Below, in pieces: positions 50,866 through 59,577 of a stretch of DNA of 64,000 nucleotides. The first letter of the stretch is position 1, and every line of letters starts with the position of its first letter. The stretch is from CBDCXF01 sp965223755. GTDB lineage: Bacteria; Acidobacteriota; Thermoanaerobaculia; Multivoradales; JAHEKO01. The DNA lies in the NCBI GenBank assembly GCA_965223755.1, contig CBDCXF010000002.1, positions 1,054,001-1,118,000 of the forward strand, written 5' to 3'. Position numbers and translations under genes: made by a program. The notes beneath the pieces are model-generated. The model searched no databases. It saw only the letters and a program-made list of their open reading frames with translations, and was not told the DNA's origin.

Positions 50866-51635
50866 TTGAAAAACATGCGATAGGTGCGCTCGTCCATCGC
50901 CTCGATGTCGAAGAGCATCAGGTAGTCGATGGTGCCGAAGAGGCGATCGATTGCAGGGCCACCGCAGACTTTAGCGCCGTAGCGCAGATAGATACGAAAC
51001 AAAGGGGGTAGCTCGGCCTTGACGCCGGAGTTCGGGTCCGCTGCAGGGCAGGCGAAATCCTCCAATGGCGCGAGGTCAAGAGTCGGATGCAGGTGGCCGG
51101 ATTCAGAGAGTTGCGTCAATAGATCGTGCCCCTCGTTGGGGTCTTGACTGGTCAACGAACTGCAGCCAAACAAGTAGCGCGTGCGATTGTGGGCCACGTA
51201 GGCGGCGAGGCCGCGCCACAATGAGAACAGCGTGTGCGTATTGCGATGGCTCTCGGCGACGCAGGCGCGGCCGATTTCAATGGCGCTGTCGAGAACCTCG
51301 GCGGGCATGTCGGTAAAGTCGAACTCTCCTGCCGAGTAGTAGCCGAGGTGGGCTTTGGCCATATCCGCGGTCTGCATGCGGTAACTACCCGCGAGCACGC
51401 CGCCGCGACGGTCGAGGACCATCAGGTGGTGGCAGCCAGCGTCGAAGTCGTCTTTGTCGCGCTGGGTGTCGTAGGATTCTTCGAGACCTTCGCCCAACTC
51501 CAGATTGAAGACTTCGAAGCGTAGCTTGAGAATGCGGTCGAGGTCTTCGTCGTTGGCTGCGAAACGGATTTCGTAGGGACCGGAGGTGTCCAATTGCGGT
51601 GGAATCTGATCTCGAAACGTCGGGTAGGAGGTCAT
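50862..51635 (-). CDS. OlsB-like N-acyltransferase (amino-acid lipid synthesis)
   Basis: A 257-residue GNAT-fold protein of the Acetyltransf_5/hemolysin-like type (LRFEVFNLELGEGLEES, DDFDAGCHHLMVLDRRGG, EIGRACVAESHRN). Members transfer an acyl chain from ACP to ornithine or a similar amino acid to form a lyso-lipid. The stop overlaps the PlsC start. The 4-nt ATGA overlap with the upstream Rieske gene ties it to the same operon. Confidence 0.82.
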   Translation of the reverse strand: MTSYPTFRDQIPPQLDTSGPYEIRFAANDEDLDRILKLRFEVFNLELGEGLEESYDTQRDKDDFDAGCHHLMVLDRRGGVLAGSYRMQTADMAKAHLGYYSAGEFDFTDMPAEVLDSAIEIGRACVAESHRNTHTLFSLWRGLAAYVAHNRTRYLFGCSSLTSQDPNEGHDLLTQLSESGHLHPTLDLAPLEDFACPAADPNSGVKAELPPLFRIYLRYGAKVCGGPAIDRLFGTIDYLMLFDIEAMDERTYRMFFK

Positions 51636-53452
51636 CGATCTTCAGGCTGCCGATCTTTCAGTACAGGGCGCTCTTCGGGATGGGGGTGCAACCTTTGGAC
51701 TGCGTCCTTGTCGTGGATCCTCAGAAAGTGGAGATCGCCTCGGCGCTGGACCGTTCCTTCGACCGCTACCGGTTCCGCAACCCGATCCAAGAGGGCTTGA
51801 TCCGGAAAAGGCTTACGGTCTAAGAACAGAACATAGCCTCGCGCGTGGCTCGGACCGTCGGTGCGGAGCATAGCCGGTATCCCGCCACGGATGCACAACG
51901 TGGCGCAGGCCCGGTGCGGCTTTCTGCGCCCCGGCTTCATGACTCCGAGGTGGCATTTGGAGTCGACGATCTCTCCTTGCAGCGTCATTGTGCGGCTGTC
52001 CACCAAAGGTGGCGCCTGCTCGCTCGGCGCGGCTTCGGACGCGGCCCAGGAATGCACCTCGATCATTCTTCCTAGCGGCGATTCGATCAACGACCCGGTG
52101 ATCGAGACGGATTGAGAGTGTTCAAAGTCGGCGTCGACTCCGTGCTTTCCTACAGTCACAAGGAGGTAGGCCATGGATGCGTCACCATCTTCCGCTCGGC
52201 CCCAGAAATGGGGGACCGGATCGGTGAGAACCAAGCCGTGGAAGTCGGTCTCGACCCCGAAGTCGAACTGACCCACGTCAAAGGGGTCTTGCCAAGCGGC
52301 CAGCGCACCGCCGAGTAGGGTCGAGAAAGTCAACAGAGCGAACACCGTACCCATGATGAAGCGTGCGATCGGGCGAGGGGCGCGATCTTGGTAGCCGATG
52401 TAGAACGGTGCGTCGCTGGTTTGATCGGTGCTCTCGAGCTGCAGAGGCGGCACTTCGGTTCCGAGAGGCTGAGCCAGGCTTTCGATTTGCAGCTTGCCTT
52501 CGTCAACGCGTAGTCGATGTACGGAGATGCGCTCCTCGAAAGGCGGCGGCGAGGTTCCGTCGTTCAACTGGTATTCGTATCCATGCCACGGACAAACGGC
52601 GCAGCCCTTGGAAACGCGACCTTCGCCGACGGGTCCGCCTTGATGCGCGCACACGTTGCTCAGCGCACTCAATTGATTGCCGGCGCGAAACACGGCGACT
52701 CTTTCGCCGCCGATCGAGACGATCTTCGCTCCGCCGTCGGCAATCGAATCCGGATCCGGGCCTTCAACCCAGCCTTCTGTTTCGGCAGCGCCAGTCCTGC
52801 GCCCCAACCAGCCGCTCAGGGTGTGAAGCCCGCCGATCCAAACCGCGCTCAAGACCACAACCGCGGTGACCGCAAAGTGTGTCTCCGCCTGCAATGTGCC
52901 GAGAACGATATGGCCGATGAGAAGAAAGTACGCCAGATACACCGCCATGTGGAGTGCCTTCCACATCGAAGTGCCGAGGTTTTCGAGCCAGAAGTCGTGG
53001 CTGGTGGCGGCGAGCAAGAAGAGTATGACCAGTGCCGCAAGTCCGAGAATCTGAAAGGGAAAGAAGGCGAGATTGCTGTAGGCACCGTTGCTGACCAAAA
53101 CGCTTACGAATGGACTTAGGTCACCCCAAGAATGAAACTGAATCAGAGACAAGACCGCGTGCACGACCCCGACCAGGAAGGTGGCGACTCCGAAGTGGCG
53201 CCGATTGTAGAGCAGAGGCAAAAAGCGCCGGTCCAATCGAGCTAGGGGCCCAATGGACAGCACCACGTTGAGCATCAGAAAGGCCAGCGTTCCGAAGCCA
53301 CGAATGAGGAGAGTCTCAGCGGTGATTTCGGGGTGGGTGATGAGCGCGATCGCAGCGAAAGCAACCAAGTAGAGGACGATGCCGAGGACGAGCGCGAGAT
53401 CGTAGATACGTTTCTGGCGGTTCCACCCCACCAGGCGATAGGTATGTGCCAT
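51632..53452 (-). CDS. ferric-reductase-like membrane domain fused to a Rieske domain
   Basis: A 606-residue protein. Residues 15-215 form about six helices with His86/His98 and His168/His181 on two helices, the bis-heme arrangement of ferric-reductase-like proteins. Residues 225-330 are a Rieske [2Fe-2S] domain with Cys268-A-His270 and Cys287-PW-His290. A helix near 365-385 anchors a further unrecognised domain (CHLGVMKPGRRKPHRACATLC-like Cys pairs near 510-535). It is probably a membrane electron-transfer protein. Overlaps OlsB by 4 nt. Confidence 0.82.
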   Translation of the reverse strand: MAHTYRLVGWNRQKRIYDLALVLGIVLYLVAFAAIALITHPEITAETLLIRGFGTLAFLMLNVVLSIGPLARLDRRFLPLLYNRRHFGVATFLVGVVHAVLSLIQFHSWGDLSPFVSVLVSNGAYSNLAFFPFQILGLAALVILFLLAATSHDFWLENLGTSMWKALHMAVYLAYFLLIGHIVLGTLQAETHFAVTAVVVLSAVWIGGLHTLSGWLGRRTGAAETEGWVEGPDPDSIADGGAKIVSIGGERVAVFRAGNQLSALSNVCAHQGGPVGEGRVSKGCAVCPWHGYEYQLNDGTSPPPFEERISVHRLRVDEGKLQIESLAQPLGTEVPPLQLESTDQTSDAPFYIGYQDRAPRPIARFIMGTVFALLTFSTLLGGALAAWQDPFDVGQFDFGVETDFHGLVLTDPVPHFWGRAEDGDASMAYLLVTVGKHGVDADFEHSQSVSITGSLIESPLGRMIEVHSWAASEAAPSEQAPPLVDSRTMTLQGEIVDSKCHLGVMKPGRRKPHRACATLCIRGGIPAMLRTDGPSHARGYVLFLDRKPFPDQALLDRVAEPVAVEGTVQRRGDLHFLRIHDKDAVQRLHPHPEERPVLKDRQPEDR

Positions 53453-53455
53453 GGA

Positions 53456-53593
53456 CTAGTTCTGGTCGGCCTGGGGATCTACAACCGACGGATAGTCCGG
53501 CCGGTGGTTGATTGCTGCGGTGATGAGGGACACTGCGGCAACGAGCAGCAGCGGCCATAGCAAACGATGAAAGACGCGATGGCGTCGCTTCAT
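53456..53593 (-). CDS. 45-residue single-pass membrane micro-protein
   Basis: It starts at 53593, where ATGA overlaps the upstream 77-residue gene, and ends 3 nt before the Rieske fusion gene. The sequence reads MKRRHRVFHRLLWPLLLVAA followed by a helix end and NHRPDYPS: a basic N-terminus and one membrane helix. Tight coupling on both sides supports it being real, perhaps an assembly partner of the Rieske protein. Confidence 0.6.
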   Translation of the reverse strand: MKRRHRVFHRLLWPLLLVAAVSLITAAINHRPDYPSVVDPQADQN

Positions 53594-53823
53594 GAGGAAC
53601 TCTCGCCAGTTTGCGATCTTGTTTGCAGCCACCGGCGCAACAACCACGGCCACAGCGCAATGCTGGCCGGCACCAGGGCAAGCCTGAAGGGCCATCCCGC
53701 GTTTTGAGCCCTTCGATCGAGGCCGGCCGCTCCGCGCCAGATGAAAGCCATGGCGAAGAGCAAGCCCGTAAGCAAGTAGCCGGCCACAATCTTGACCGCG
53801 GCCTGCGCGAAGTCAATCGACAT
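53590..53823 (-). CDS. 77-residue two-helix membrane protein
   Basis: It reads MSIDFAQAAVKIVAGYLLTG then LLFAMAFIWRGA, and after a short basic loop a second helix (FRLALVPASIALWPWLLRRW). It appears to be the first gene of the minus-strand operon that runs to the Kir channel. No family is recognised. The ribosome-binding site is weak. Confidence 0.6.
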   Translation of the reverse strand: MSIDFAQAAVKIVAGYLLTGLLFAMAFIWRGAAGLDRRAQNAGWPFRLALVPASIALWPWLLRRWLQTRSQTGESSS

Positions 53824-53957
53824 TGGGCGAATTCTAACCGCGAACCAGCGAGGCCTTTGATAGCTTCCGGATCGCTTGGATCACGCGGCAGTGCTTGGAT
53901 CGCGCAGCCAGGGCAACGACAAAAACGGAGAACGCCACGGTGCAAAAGAAGAGGATC

Positions 53958-55568
53958 ATGGATTGGGATGCCCTTGCGGATCGACAGCCGGCCGCAGCGC
54001 TGGTCGCCAACGTCGATCTGGTGGTGATCCGCGCTGACGACCAAGTCTCGGTGTTGTACGGACGTTGCTTGCACCGCGGCGCATTGCTCGCCGACGGGAC
54101 CATCAGTGGTGACGACATTATCTGTGGTCTTCACGGATGGGATTTTGAGTTTTCAACCGGGGTTTCGTCATATGACCCCAAAGAACGTCTCGCCAAGTTC
54201 CAGGCTTGGGTCGAAGATGGCGCTGTCTGGGTCGATGAGGCCGAGATCGCGGCGTGGGCAAAGGACAACCCGCAGCCCTACCGTCGCGACGCCTATCAGG
54301 GTGCATATCAGGAACACCGCACCGGCACTCCGGCCGAACCCCACGTCAAGCTGATTCAAGAGCTTGCCGGCAATGGACTCTCCAAAGTTGGGCACCACGG
54401 CCCGGTCAAGGCCATGGGCGTACCACGTACCAAGCTGCCGAGTTGGGATGACCTGCAGTTTGTGACCGCGCAACTCGCCCGTCTTCCTCTGCTTGACGAA
54501 GAACCAGTCGAGACGGCTTTGGTCGTGGGTCCGCAGGCACAGAAGCCGCTCAAGCTCGAGATTCCCTTGTTTGTATCCGACATGAGCTTCGGCGCGCTGT
54601 CGTTCGAAGCCAAAGTTGCACTGGCCAGAGGCGCTGAAAAGGCGGGAACGGGAATTTGTTCCGGCGAAGGCGGAATGCTCGCCGACGAACAGGCCGAGTG
54701 CTCGCGGTACTTCTACGAGCTGGCTTCGGCGCGATTCGGATTCTCGTGGGAGCAACTCGATCGTGTCCAGGCCTTTCACTTCAAGGGCGGTCAAGGCGCC
54801 AAAACCGGAACCGGAGGGCATCTTCCGGGCGAGAAGGTGCAGGGCAAGATCGCCGAGGTGCGCAAGCTGCGCGAGGGAGAACCCGCCATTTCGCCGTCGC
54901 GGTTCCCGGATTGGGAAAGTCTCGACCCGTTTCAAGACTTCGCCGCACAAGTGCGCGAGCGAACCGGTGGCATTCCAGTCGGGTTCAAGCTCTCAGCGCA
55001 ACACATCGAAAACGATCTGGACGCCGCTCTTGAGATCGGCGTTGATTACGTGATTTTGGACGGACGAGGAGGAGGCACAGGGGCGGCACCGTTGCTGTTC
55101 AGGGACAATATTTCCGTACCGACGATCCCCGCGCTGGCGCGGGCGCGGCGACATCTGGACCGCGCCGGCAAGAGCGACGAAGTGACCCTGATTGCCACCG
55201 GTGGATTGAGAACACCGGCGGACTTCGCCAAAGCCATGGCCCTCGGCGCCGATGGCGTGGCGCTCTCCAACTCGGCTCTACAGGCAATCGGCTGTCTGGG
55301 GATGCGCGCTTGCCACACCAACAATTGCCCAGTAGGCATCGCCACGCAGAAATCGCATCTGCGCCAACGCTTGCCGATTGAAGAGGGTTCAGAGCGCCTG
55401 GCCCGTTTCTTTGCCGCCTCGGTTGAATTGATGCAGGTGTTGGCGCGAGCCTGTGGGCACCGGCGTCTGTCAGCGTTCAATTCTTCCGACCTGACCACCT
55501 TCCATCCCGACATGGCGGCGTTGACCGGAGTGGCGTTCGGGGGAGTCGGGCCGTCGTCGCAAAGCTAG
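53958..55568 (+). CDS. Rieske - FMN glutamate-synthase-like fusion protein
   Basis: A 536-residue protein. Residues about 1-85 are a Rieske domain (GRCLHRGALLADG, CGLHGWDFEF). Residues 120-530 are the FMN/central domain of the glutamate synthase family (SDMSFGALSFEAKVALARGA, HFKGGQGAKTGTGGHLPG, GRGGGTGAAPL, TGGLRTPADFAKAMALGADG), with a 3Fe-4S Cys set CLGMRACHTNNCPVG near 443-457. It lacks the glutaminase domain, so it is not a full GOGAT. The start is uncertain: ATG 53958 behind AGAGG, with GTG 53940 and TTG 53895 in frame. Confidence 0.87.
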   Translation: MDWDALADRQPAAALVANVDLVVIRADDQVSVLYGRCLHRGALLADGTISGDDIICGLHGWDFEFSTGVSSYDPKERLAKFQAWVEDGAVWVDEAEIAAWAKDNPQPYRRDAYQGAYQEHRTGTPAEPHVKLIQELAGNGLSKVGHHGPVKAMGVPRTKLPSWDDLQFVTAQLARLPLLDEEPVETALVVGPQAQKPLKLEIPLFVSDMSFGALSFEAKVALARGAEKAGTGICSGEGGMLADEQAECSRYFYELASARFGFSWEQLDRVQAFHFKGGQGAKTGTGGHLPGEKVQGKIAEVRKLREGEPAISPSRFPDWESLDPFQDFAAQVRERTGGIPVGFKLSAQHIENDLDAALEIGVDYVILDGRGGGTGAAPLLFRDNISVPTIPALARARRHLDRAGKSDEVTLIATGGLRTPADFAKAMALGADGVALSNSALQAIGCLGMRACHTNNCPVGIATQKSHLRQRLPIEEGSERLARFFAASVELMQVLARACGHRRLSAFNSSDLTTFHPDMAALTGVAFGGVGPSSQS

Positions 55569-55584
55569 TGCTAAAGCGAGCTGA

Positions 55585-56106
55585 ATGAGCCCTCAGACTT
55601 CGTTTGCCTTCCGGCCTTGGGTTCGTCGCTCGTGCGTGCGCGCCGGAGTGTGGACTGGGCTGGTTGTGGTGATCATCGGCGCGGTGGTGGCTTGGCAAGG
55701 TGGCCTCTCTGGAGCTCCATTGGCGCGAGCGCTCGGTGTGCTGGGTGCCTATGGCCTCGTCTTCCTCGCCTCGCTGGCCAAGATTTGGTGGACGGCTGGA
55801 AAGCCGGCGGCCGGCTGGGACGAGGATGGACTCTGGTTCCAGGCTCTGCACAAGTTTGCCCCCAGTCGCGTGCCTTGGTCTCAAGTGGTGGCGGCGGGCC
55901 GTAAACAGGACACGCGCGCCTACCGTTTGGTCGAAAAGAAGGGGGACGGTGCGCGCGAACGATTTCTCAACTTGGCGGTGATTCGCCAACACCATCAGTT
56001 TGTGGAGGGCCTGGAGCAGAAGTTCGCAGATCTGGGCTTTGAAACGAGTGAATCGGGATGGGCGAGACCCGGCTGGGATCTCGAGGCCGATCACATTGTG
56101 ACTTGA
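55585..56106 (+). CDS. two-helix membrane protein with cytoplasmic domain, function unknown
   Basis: A 173-residue protein with two membrane helices (AGVWTGLVVVIIGAVVAWQG and ALGVLGAYGLVFLASLAKIW). A C-terminal part follows (AAGWDEDGLWFQALHKFAPS, RVPWSQVVAAGRKQDTRAYR) that resembles membrane-linked PH-like domains. It starts 16 nt after the Rieske-FMN gene and may be a partner. Its end overlaps the convergent GDPD gene by 16 nt. Confidence 0.6.
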   Translation: MSPQTSFAFRPWVRRSCVRAGVWTGLVVVIIGAVVAWQGGLSGAPLARALGVLGAYGLVFLASLAKIWWTAGKPAAGWDEDGLWFQALHKFAPSRVPWSQVVAAGRKQDTRAYRLVEKKGDGARERFLNLAVIRQHHQFVEGLEQKFADLGFETSESGWARPGWDLEADHIVT

Positions 56107-56783
56107 TCCAGGTGTTCGCGCACCTTGGCGGGGTCGTCGGTAAACACCCCGGACAGACCACGGTTGCGCAGTTCCGAGATCTCCTGGCGATCGTTGACGG
56201 TGTAGACGAGGACCGGCAGTGGACACTCGTTGAGTGCGGCGTGACCAACCATCCGGCGGTGACAGTGAACGGCGACAGCGCCAATCTCCTCGCATAGTTC
56301 GACAAGGCCCCAACAGTGGTGGCGCACCAATGGAGCTAGAGGAAGGCCGGCATTCGCGGCGCGCAACTCTCGCAGGAGCCCCCAATCGAAGCTTGAGATC
56401 AGCACTCCCGGCACACCTTCGATTTCAGACGCAAGGCCTCGCGCGGAGCGTGTCCGTCCTGCGATGCGGTGCTTGATTTCCAAGTTGATCGCGACCTTTC
56501 CTGCGAGCAATTCCAGAATATTGGTGAGCGGGGGGAGTCCGTTGCGATCCACTCCGGCTGCGAGGTCCTTCCAAGGGGTCGTTTCGACGATCTCGCCGCC
56601 CGGCGTCGCCCAGTCGTGGCAGGCGATCCAGACGTTATCGGAGGTGAGCTGCAGGTCGAGTTCCACCATGTCGACGCCAGCGTCCAAGGCGGCTTGAAAG
56701 CTCTCCAGGGTGTTTTCCGGTGCCACCGCTGCGGCTCCACGGTGGCCCGCGATCCAAAACTCTCCTGGAGGTGGAAACGGCAT
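56091..56783 (-). CDS. glycerophosphodiester phosphodiesterase
   Basis: A 230-residue TIM-barrel GDPD beginning MPFPPPGEFWIAGHRGAAAV. GHRGAAAVAPENTLESF, ELDLQLTSD and ACHD carry the metal and catalytic residues (His, Arg, Glu, Asp). It cleaves glycerophosphodiesters to glycerol-3-phosphate and an alcohol. No signal peptide, so cytoplasmic (UgpQ-like). I use ATG 56783; a TTG at 56795 is also in frame. Confidence 0.9.
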   Translation of the reverse strand: MPFPPPGEFWIAGHRGAAAVAPENTLESFQAALDAGVDMVELDLQLTSDNVWIACHDWATPGGEIVETTPWKDLAAGVDRNGLPPLTNILELLAGKVAINLEIKHRIAGRTRSARGLASEIEGVPGVLISSFDWGLLRELRAANAGLPLAPLVRHHCWGLVELCEEIGAVAVHCHRRMVGHAALNECPLPVLVYTVNDRQEISELRNRGLSGVFTDDPAKVREHLDQVTM

Positions 56784-56830
56784 GGACGAAGGCAACCCTA
56801 TCCCGAGGAGGACGGCTTAGAATCACCCCA

Positions 56831-57877
56831 GTGGGTAAGAAGACCGGTCGCGTAGCAAACCGACCTGGCAACCAACTCAGGCGCACTAAGTTGACCTTGA
56901 CGAGTCACAGACGGCTGGAGATCCCGGGTTTCACCATCGGACACGCTATGGATCTCGCCGGCAAGACCGGCGTCACGGTCATTCTCTGTCCGGATGGCGC
57001 GGCGGGCGCCGCCGACGTGCGCGGCAGCGCCACCGGGACGCGTCAGTTCGATTCACTGGTTGATGCAGGACACGTCGCCGGCAATGTGCACGGTTTGGTC
57101 TTTGCCGGGGGCAGTGGCTTTGGACTGGGCTGTGCCGACGGTGTGGTCGCCCACCTCGAAGAGGATGGGGCAGGGTTCACGACCGGTTACCGGTGCGTGC
57201 CGATCGTGCCCACTGCAATCTTGTTCGATCTCGCTTTTGGGGATGCGACTGCGGTTCCGACGGTGGCGATGGCGGCAGACGCCGCGCGCGCGGCCGCCGC
57301 AGGTGAGCAACGTTGCGGTTCGGTTGGCGCCGGAATTGGCGCTACGGTCGGCAAGGCCAACGGTCCCGCCTGCGCCATGAAGGGCGGATTCGGTTTCGCC
57401 GCGGGACAGGTTCCCGGCGGCGCGCGGGTGGCGATCGCCGCCGCGGTGAACGCATTGGGCGACGTTCGCGATCCGCTCACTGGGGAACCGATTGCGGGTT
57501 GTCGAACTGCCCCCAACGGTGTCGAGCGCGCCTCGGCACGGGAGCTCCTGTTGCAACCTCCCTCGGAGCACGCCTGGGTTAAGAATTCTCGCCAGGGCAA
57601 TACGACGCTGGTCGCGATCATGACCGATGCGGCCCTGTCGCGAGCCGAACTGAAGAAAGTCTGCGTGATGGCCTTCGCCGGACTCGGCCGCTGCCTGGAT
57701 CCTGCTTTGAGTGAGTTCGACGGCGACCTGGTGGTCGCCCTCTCCCACGGTGAAGTGGATGCGCACGCGCATCAGGTTGGCATTGCGGCACAAGATCTAG
57801 TCGGAGAAGCCATAGTGGCGGCGGTGCAAGAGGCCGATGGATTCGGCATCGTGCCGGCGGTTGCGGACTTGGTATGA
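56831..57877 (+). CDS. P1-family (S58/DmpA-like) aminopeptidase
   Basis: About 348 residues from GTG 56831; frames extend to 56720 but would overlap the divergent GDPD start. FTIGHAMDLAGKTGVTVIL, FAGGSGFGLGCADGV, and RQGNTTLVAIMTDA near the middle of the C-terminal half match the DmpA/P1 self-processing peptidases, where the residue after GN (here Thr in GNTT) becomes the N-terminal nucleophile. Such enzymes act on N-terminal D- or beta-amino-acyl peptides. No signal peptide is visible. Confidence 0.85.
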   Translation: MGKKTGRVANRPGNQLRRTKLTLTSHRRLEIPGFTIGHAMDLAGKTGVTVILCPDGAAGAADVRGSATGTRQFDSLVDAGHVAGNVHGLVFAGGSGFGLGCADGVVAHLEEDGAGFTTGYRCVPIVPTAILFDLAFGDATAVPTVAMAADAARAAAAGEQRCGSVGAGIGATVGKANGPACAMKGGFGFAAGQVPGGARVAIAAAVNALGDVRDPLTGEPIAGCRTAPNGVERASARELLLQPPSEHAWVKNSRQGNTTLVAIMTDAALSRAELKKVCVMAFAGLGRCLDPALSEFDGDLVVALSHGEVDAHAHQVGIAAQDLVGEAIVAAVQEADGFGIVPAVADLV

Positions 57878-57887
57878 GGGGCAACGT

Positions 57888-59534
57888 GTGAATCGGCCGT
57901 CCTTTGACGAGAGGTTAGCCTTCGACGATTGGACTCGCGACCGCATCCTTGCGGCGATCGCCGTTCTGATCGCGTTCGCTCTGTTGATCGTCGCGGGGGT
58001 CTTCTGGCGTCAGAGTTGGTCGCTGTGGACGCTGGCTTGGTGGGTGTTCTTGCTCACCGGCATTCGTGCTTCCCGGCCCGAATTCTCGGCCGCTGCGTTG
58101 GTGCCGGCGATGGCCCTGCAACCTGAGGCTGGATGGGCGTGGGTTGGATTGGCGAGCGCGGTTTCCGTCGGATTGGGTCCGAGGCCGGCGTGGAACCTGG
58201 GCCGGGATCTTGAGATCGAGTCGGAAACGGTGGCTCGAAGCGAAGAGATCGAAAGGCGCCTGCAGACGGCACTGCCGATCTTGATTGCAGTGCTGTTGGC
58301 GACTTGGATTTGGACCTGGTTGATCCCCGATCAGTCGATTGCGCTGGTCGTCACTGCCTGCGCGCTCGCTTCGTGGGGTTCCTACCGCTTGGTTGAGCTG
58401 CTGTTAGGACGTCAGGGTCCGCTGCACCGCGGCGATTTGATGCATGCCTTTTGGTGGTTGGTGGGCTGGGGTTTGGGTGCGCTCCTGGCCGCGGCTGCCT
58501 CCACCTCCCCATACTGGATTGCAGTTGGCTTGGTCGCGATATGGGCCATCCGTCAAGAGGCGAATTGGCACGACAGTTTTGCCGAAGCCGCCATTCGTCG
58601 TCGCAGTGATGTCCCGGAGTGGGTGGAGGATGTCTATCGCAGCATCGCCGAAGCGACCCACTGTTCGTGGTTCGAACTCCGCATGACCGGTGGAGGGGCC
58701 TCCGACCGTTGGTACGCCGGTCCCGAGCTGGAACTGCGCCCAGGGCCGGCGCAACCGCCGCAGCGTCCGCCACTCAAATTCGGCATTCACCGGCGTCCGG
58801 TGTGGATTCACGAGACCACCCAACATGAGGTCGCGGGCAGTGAAGTCGAGGTATTGGTCTGGCTGGATCCTCGCGAGAGCCGCGAAATGAATCTGGAGCA
58901 GATCGGCGACACGCTGACCCACCAGATTGCGGCAGCACACTTTCGCTCCGCTGCGGCACGGATGCCGGGAGGGCGTCTCGTCGATCGTAAACACGTTCTG
59001 GATCTACTGGGAGCGGCTTTCTCAGATGCACGAGCGCAAGGCGTATCCGTTGCCGTCGTTCTGGCGGGACTCGACCACGCCAAAGAGATTCAAGAAGTGC
59101 ATGGAACCGAGGCCTGTGAATCTGCGGTCCTGGCGATCGCCGAAGTCCTCGACAATCTGCTCGGAGACCGCGACGCCGTGTGCCGTTACGGCGGCGACGA
59201 ATTTTTGATCGTCATGGTGGGGGAGGACGGGCCGGCGGCGATGGCGCGGTCGCAGAACATTCGGACGGAAGTGGCGCTTTTGCAGCATGGCGCCGAAGGC
59301 GACGCCATTCCGCTGTCGGTGAGTGCCGGCGTGGTCGCCCACCCCGAGGTCTACGTCGAGCAGTCTTCGGAACTCATTCCCCTCGCGGATGCGGCCCTTT
59401 TCGAGGCGCGGTCAGGAGGGGTGAGCGGGGTACTCCTCGCGCTCGGCCGAGGTCGCTTTCAGGATTCCGACGGCGCAACCATCGAGGGCAGTTCTGCCAG
59501 CGACGAAATCGCTGCGCCCCGTCTTTTTGTCTAA
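57888..59534 (+). CDS. membrane diguanylate cyclase (GGDEF)
   Basis: A 548-residue protein from GTG 57888 with GAGGGG upstream. Several helices occupy about residues 25-240. A GAF-like domain (about 255-365, WFELRMTGGGASDRWY) follows, then a GGDEF domain (about 375-510) with RYGGDEFLIVM as active site. The position of the inhibitory RxxD site reads GDRD, so product inhibition is probably absent. It makes cyclic di-GMP from a membrane signal. Its stop lies in a tandem repeat; the last 25 residues are low-complexity. Confidence 0.92.
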   Translation: MNRPSFDERLAFDDWTRDRILAAIAVLIAFALLIVAGVFWRQSWSLWTLAWWVFLLTGIRASRPEFSAAALVPAMALQPEAGWAWVGLASAVSVGLGPRPAWNLGRDLEIESETVARSEEIERRLQTALPILIAVLLATWIWTWLIPDQSIALVVTACALASWGSYRLVELLLGRQGPLHRGDLMHAFWWLVGWGLGALLAAAASTSPYWIAVGLVAIWAIRQEANWHDSFAEAAIRRRSDVPEWVEDVYRSIAEATHCSWFELRMTGGGASDRWYAGPELELRPGPAQPPQRPPLKFGIHRRPVWIHETTQHEVAGSEVEVLVWLDPRESREMNLEQIGDTLTHQIAAAHFRSAAARMPGGRLVDRKHVLDLLGAAFSDARAQGVSVAVVLAGLDHAKEIQEVHGTEACESAVLAIAEVLDNLLGDRDAVCRYGGDEFLIVMVGEDGPAAMARSQNIRTEVALLQHGAEGDAIPLSVSAGVVAHPEVYVEQSSELIPLADAALFEARSGGVSGVLLALGRGRFQDSDGATIEGSSASDEIAAPRLFV

Positions 59535-59577
59535 GACTCTTTGTCTAGGGTCTTTTTATCTAGAGCCTCTCTTCTAG
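59531..59577. repeat. CTAA/CTAG repeat, about 14-bp period, between convergent gene ends
   Basis: CTAA at 59531 and CTAG at 59545, 59560 and 59574 are spaced 14, 15 and 14 bp, each embedded in a TTTxTCTAG-type unit. The first gives the TAA stop of the GGDEF gene. The last gives the TAG stop of the convergent cyclophilin gene on the minus strand. Confidence 0.75.

Noticed and set aside
53958..55568. Annotation as glutamate synthase large subunit
   Set aside because: The N-terminal glutaminase domain is absent and replaced by a Rieske domain, and the protein is about a third of the normal length.
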